Below, piece after piece: positions 15,942-18,699 of a stretch of 18,699 nt of DNA. The notes beneath the pieces were generated by a model. It was not told the DNA's origin, searched no databases, and saw only the letters and a list, made by a program, of their open reading frames with translations. This DNA is from Desulfomonile sp. Lineage in GTDB: Bacteria; Desulfobacterota; Desulfomonilia; Desulfomonilales; Desulfomonilaceae. A program made the position numbers and the translations under genes. The stretch is taken from NCBI GenBank assembly GCA_020216785.1, contig JAIWNO010000140.1:1-18699 (forward strand), given 5' to 3'. How positions within the stretch are numbered: position 1 is the stretch's first letter; each line of letters starts with the position of its first letter.

Positions 15942-16571
15942 ATGATCATCGAACAGATTGAAATACCGGGCTTCCAGATCTTTTGCTACATCCTCGGCGA
16001 TGAGAAGAGCGGCGAGGGCATTATCGTGGATCCGGGCGGCCCGGCTGGGCCGATCCTGGAGCGGGCGAAACTCCGAGGCGTCAACCGCATACTGTACATC
16101 GTCAACACCCACTGCCACGTGGACCACACCGCGGGCAACATGGAAATGCACCAGCTTACCGGAGCGCCGATCGCAATCCACGAAGCGGACGCTGTCGCTC
16201 TGGCCAACCCCAATCCCGGCATGCTCCGCATGTTCGGTGCGGAAGCGTCACCTGCGGCCGGTGTGCTGCTCAAAGACGGCGATACTATCAAGTTCGGCAG
16301 CGAGTCCGTGAAGGTGATTCATACGCCGGGACATTCCCCGGGGTGCATCTGCCTTTATTTTCCCGGATACGTCCTAACCGGAGACACGCTCTTCGTTGGT
16401 GGAGTAGGGCGGACCGATCTGCCGGGCGGCTCGCATCGAACGCTTCAGGAGTCCATCCGCGGACGGCTTTTTACGCTGCCGGATGACACAATCGTGCTGC
16501 CGGGCCACAATTACGGGTACACACCAACATCGACGATCTCGCGCGAAAAGAAAGAAAACGTGTTTGTGTGA
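15942..16571 (+). CDS. MBL-fold metallo-hydrolase (glyoxalase II-like)
   Basis: A 209-residue metallo-beta-lactamase-fold enzyme with the dinuclear metal motif T-H57-C-H59-V-D61-H62, then H-T-P-G-H-S-P-G, L-T-G-D-T-L-F and the final L-P-G-H-N-Y-G. G-G-V-G-R-T-D-L-P-G-G-S matches the YcbL/glyoxalase II-like branch, which handles thioesters such as S-D-lactoylglutathione, or related persulfide substrates. GGAGG is 5 bases before the ATG, which follows the ahbD stop without a gap. Its link to heme synthesis is not clear. It faces the tri-rhodanese gene tail to tail, across a palindrome. Confidence 0.88.
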   Translation: MIIEQIEIPGFQIFCYILGDEKSGEGIIVDPGGPAGPILERAKLRGVNRILYIVNTHCHVDHTAGNMEMHQLTGAPIAIHEADAVALANPNPGMLRMFGAEASPAAGVLLKDGDTIKFGSESVKVIHTPGHSPGCICLYFPGYVLTGDTLFVGGVGRTDLPGGSHRTLQESIRGRLFTLPDDTIVLPGHNYGYTPTSTISREKKENVFV

Positions 16572-16599
16572 TCCGCACAAGTCGGAGTAGTGAAATATA

Positions 16600-16627
16600 G
16601 TAGGGGCGACCAGCCGGTCGCCCCTAC
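16600..16627. repeat. Perfect REP-like hairpin between convergent genes
   Basis: GTAGGGGCGACC (16600-16611), an AGCC loop, and GGTCGCCCCTAC (16616-16627) form a perfect 12-bp stem. It lies between the stops of the MBL gene (16571) and the tri-rhodanese gene (16665). The core is the same as at 6172-6191. It may act as a bidirectional terminator or mRNA stabiliser; the arms lack a T-run. Confidence 0.75.
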
Positions 16628-16664
16628 ATTGAAAAGATCTCGAGATGGTTATCTGAGCACGATT

Positions 16665-18038
16665 CTAGTCGATCGTGTACTTGCCTTTCTGGTCCTTGTC
16701 GAACTCGACGGTCGCCTTCAAATATTTCACATTGAAGCCCGCCTTCTTCAGGACGTTGTAGGCCATTTCAGCCCGCGCGCCTGTCCCGCAATGGACCAAG
16801 ATCGGCTTGTCCTTCGGGAGCTTGTCCAGGCGCAGCTCCAACTCCTCCAACGGAATGCTGATCGCTCCGGGGATTGCGCCGGCTGCGAATTCCGGCGGGT
16901 TGCGCACGTCGAGGATAATGTGCTCCTGGCTCGGCTTTTCGGCCAATGCCTTGAATTCGGCCACGTCGATTTCTCCAGGCAGGAGCTTCCGCACGTACTT
17001 AATTTCTGTGGCGGCCGGTCCTTTGGCGACTTCTTTGCCGGCCTTTTCCCACGCGGCAAAGCCTCCTTCAAGGATGCTCACCTGTTGGTAGCCCCACTCT
17101 GTGATAGTCTTGAAGACGTCTTTGGCCTTCGCCAGATCGCCGTCTTCGTTACAGATAATGATCGCGGCCTTCTTGAACTTAGGAAACTGATCTTTCAGCG
17201 GCTCCACTTTACCGTCAGCCGCGGCAATGGCCTTGGGAATGTGGCCCTTTTCGATAGCGCCTTTGGACCTCACGTCCAGGAGAATGTAGGGTTGGTCGAT
17301 CTTGTTGAGGGTTTCAATATTGGCAATATTGGACACAACCGGATGGCCTGCTTTCTTCCATTCCGGGAGACCTGCGTGGAACGTCTTGATCTTCGTGTAG
17401 CCGAGCTTTTCCGCCTTCCTGGCGGCTAACGGGCTGAGCACTCAAGTGTATCCGGCGCAATAGTAGATCTGCAGGACCTCTTTGTCCTTCGGAAGGACCT
17501 GGTCCTTCATCGCGTCGAACGCGAAGAACGGAAAAGGTTTGGCCGTGGGGATGTGCCCTTCATCGTACATATCTTTCGGCCGGCTGTCCAGGAGCACGTA
17601 ATTTCCCTTTTCCGGGCCTTGCGCAACAAGCGCTGCGACTTCTTCCACAGTGGCAAGCTGATCCTTGGGGACATCGATTCCTTTCTTCACTTCGATTTCT
17701 TTGGCAAAGTTCCTGCCGTCCTTCTTGTAGTACACGATTCTGACGGACGACTCCTTGGGGATCTCGGGCGCACTCGACGCGTTCTTCACCATTGTCTTGT
17801 CGTCGAAGTAGAGCACCTCCACTTCATTGTCGATCTTGAGCTGGATGGTGTTCGCTTTCTTGGAAACATCCGCCACGATGCCCGCAAACAGGTTCTGCAA
17901 CTTCGTGTACTCGTGGCACTTGAGGCAACTCTGGGCGGACTTGGTCGGTAGTTGATCTTGTGCAGAAGTGGGCAACATGCCCGCCCACCATACGGCGGCG
18001 GAGATCATCAGGATGGCTGCGATTTTCCTCTTGTCCAT
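16665..18038 (-). CDS. Exported tri-rhodanese protein with CXXCH motif and probable selenocysteine (in-frame TGA)
   Basis: Read through one TGA (17444-17442), the frame gives 457 residues. An export signal (about 1-27, ending P-T-S-A-Q) is followed by C38-L-K-C41-H42, a c-type heme attachment motif. Then come a small beta-rich domain (about 50-120) and three rhodanese domains: about 129-233, 240-335 and 356-440. The first has D-S-R-P near 151 and the active-site loop C194-A-G-Y-T-U199-V-L-S-P-L-A-A, with Sec at the site where such loops often carry a second Cys. The second has C296 (I-I-I-C-N-E-D-G-D). The third has C417 (V-H-C-G-T-G-A-R-A). The domain fold runs across the TGA without a frame change: the first rhodanese finishes after it (K-A-E-K-L-G-Y, then G-L-P-E-W-K-K-A-G). 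AGGAG stands 7 bases before the ATG. A role in periplasmic sulfur or selenium transfer or redox is inferred. A true stop or sequencing error is the alternative. Confidence 0.82.
17398..17435 (-). promoter_or_regulatory. Candidate bacterial SECIS element
   Basis: Counting the T of the TGA as base 1 on the minus strand, CCGCC (bases 20-24, 17425-17421) pairs with GGCGG (bases 30-34, 17415-17411) around the loop AGGAA. AGCC (from base 10) can pair with GGCT (base 43 on) as a lower stem. A short apical stem, a G among the first two loop bases and a loop 16-37 bases after UGA are the known rules for bacterial SECIS hairpins, and this fits them. It lies inside the coding region, as bacterial elements do. 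Confidence 0.65.
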
Positions 18039-18107
18039 TCAGGTCTCCTTTCTCAGGGTGTGGGTGTTTTGGGATGATGGGGTAAAAGGATCACAAGCGA
18101 AACTCAA

Positions 18108-18113
18108 ATTATA
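18108..18113 (-). promoter_or_regulatory. Possible -10 box of the selenoprotein gene
   Basis: A perfect TATAAT lies 69 bases upstream of the ATG in an A/T-rich stretch on the minus strand. No good -35 is seen 16-18 bases further up, so an activator or alternative start site may be needed. Confidence 0.35.
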
Positions 18114-18282
18114 AGACATCTCATATATCTATATACCCGCTTAGATCATGTTACCATTTGCTAATCTTTCGTCAAGATCTTTTGACACTGCACTGCAATT
18201 CTTCACTGCCGTGAGGGAGATCGTGATACCGATGCGCTCTCAAAATGGCAACTTCACGACGTTCGGTAGGGGCCGACCCACA
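18114..18282. other. Non-coding stretch upstream of the selenoprotein gene
   Basis: Moderately A/T-rich and without a plausible gene, RNA gene or clear palindrome. It probably holds upstream regulatory sequence for the minus-strand selenoprotein gene. Confidence 0.4.
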
Positions 18283-18490
18283 GAGACTGTCTCAGAATCT
18301 GTACAAAAGCTGCAGTCGTAGCACAAATACCCCTCATCCTAACCTTCTCCCTGAGGGAGATGGGACCGAAAATCGGCTCTACAGGCCTCCCTCTCCCACT
18401 GGGATGGGGCTGGGGTGAGGGTGACAGAGACAGGTCCCAGACTCGATCGTGCTACGATTTTCAACTTCTTCCGAGTTTTGAGACAGTCTC
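18283..18490. mobile_element. 208-bp nested palindromic element (MITE-like)
   Basis: The ends GAGACTGTCTCA (18283-18294) and TGAGACAGTCTC (18479-18490) are perfect inverted repeats. TCGTAGCAC (18316-18324) and GTGCTACGA (18449-18457) form a second pair at exactly the same 33-base distance from each end. The centre is a third, longer imperfect pair: CCCTCATCC...CTCCCTGAGGGAG on the left, and the complement of CCCTCACCCCAGCCC with a CTCCCACTGGGA turn on the right. That centre resembles a family of intergenic palindromes found in many bacterial genomes. No transposase is encoded, and a target duplication is not clear. Confidence 0.6.
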
Positions 18491-18508
18491 CACGTATCTG
18501 CCCGGATT

Positions 18509-18533
18509 AGGGCGCACACACGGGTGCGCTCCT
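18509..18533. repeat. REP-like hairpin
   Basis: AGGGCGCAC (18509-18517) and GTGCGCTCCT (18524-18533) form a stem with one bulge around ACACGG. Similar in size and G/C make-up to the other REP-like palindromes in the window. Confidence 0.5.
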
Positions 18534-18610
18534 ACAGATCATGCCCCTGTAGCCAAGCAACCGACCACTTCGCCGCGAAGACCCAATACAGTAAGGACAG
18601 GACACTCATA

Positions 18611-18699
18611 TAGCAGTTGCCAAAAGTTCTGACCGAATCGCAGGTCTTTTGGTGGGTGTCGGGAGGTCCCGTGAACGAAGATTCGACGGCCTTGCGTCG
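18611..18699. mobile_element. Second copy of the TA-flanked inverted-repeat element, cut by window edge
   Basis: Bases from 18611 repeat 5991-6052 with only a few substitutions, beginning with the same TAGCAGTTGCCAAAA end after a TA. After the shared GGGAGGTCCCGT arm the core continues as the reverse complement of the core in the first copy: 27 bases up to the window end match 6063-6089 inverted. The right half lies beyond the window. Confidence 0.75.

Noticed and set aside
16665..17441. Separate downstream gene starting with the GTG right after the TGA
   Set aside because: The GTG touches the TGA, has no ribosome site of its own, and the protein would begin in the middle of a rhodanese fold.
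17442..18038. Stand-alone truncated rhodanese gene ending at the TGA
   Set aside because: The rhodanese domain would stop just after its active-site Cys. The missing half follows in the same frame directly after the TGA, together with a SECIS-like hairpin.

Overview
The window looks like chromosomal DNA of an anaerobic, GC-rich bacterium, most likely a sulfate-reducing or syntrophic deltaproteobacterium (Desulfobacterota). The pointers are a siroheme-route heme b synthase (AhbD type) beside hemB, a RACo-type corrinoid-protein reactivator, an NtrC-family two-component pair, a CXXCH/rhodanese protein with a probable selenocysteine, and many intergenic palindromes. No database search was possible; every assignment rests on motifs read from the sequence.

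Layout. Bases 1-3651 form a minus-strand block: a RACo-like 2Fe-2S/ASKHA ATPase, archease, a PAP2 phosphatase and the N-terminus of the RNA ligase RtcB, which runs off the left edge. It is divergent from queE-queC (3831-5194), two steps of 7-deazaguanine (queuosine precursor) synthesis, with a two-tier hairpin ahead of queE. Tail to tail with queC lies a MagIII-like helix-hairpin-helix DNA glycosylase (5199-5891). Bases 5991-6429 hold a small TA-flanked inverted-repeat element and palindromes. Then come a sigma-54-dependent response regulator and its membrane sensor kinase (6430-9699, minus), a TPR-like protein of unknown role, ruvX and mltG (9973-12204, plus), an exported alpha/beta hydrolase and a small zinc-ribbon protein (12267-13729, minus), and the hemB-ahbD-MBL-fold operon (13804-16571, plus).

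The most interesting gene is at 16665-18038 on the minus strand. Two abutting open frames, separated only by an in-frame TGA, read together as one 457-residue exported protein: signal peptide, a CXXCH heme-type motif, a small beta-rich domain and three rhodanese domains. The TGA sits where related rhodanese loops usually carry a second cysteine (C-A-G-Y-T-TGA-V-L-S-P). A hairpin fitting the bacterial SECIS rules follows about 20 bases downstream. I call it a selenocysteine-containing tri-rhodanese protein.

The right end (18114-18699) has no convincing gene. It holds a 208-bp nested palindromic element, a REP-like hairpin, and a second, truncated copy of the element at 5991-6146. In that copy the inner core is inverted relative to its flanks.
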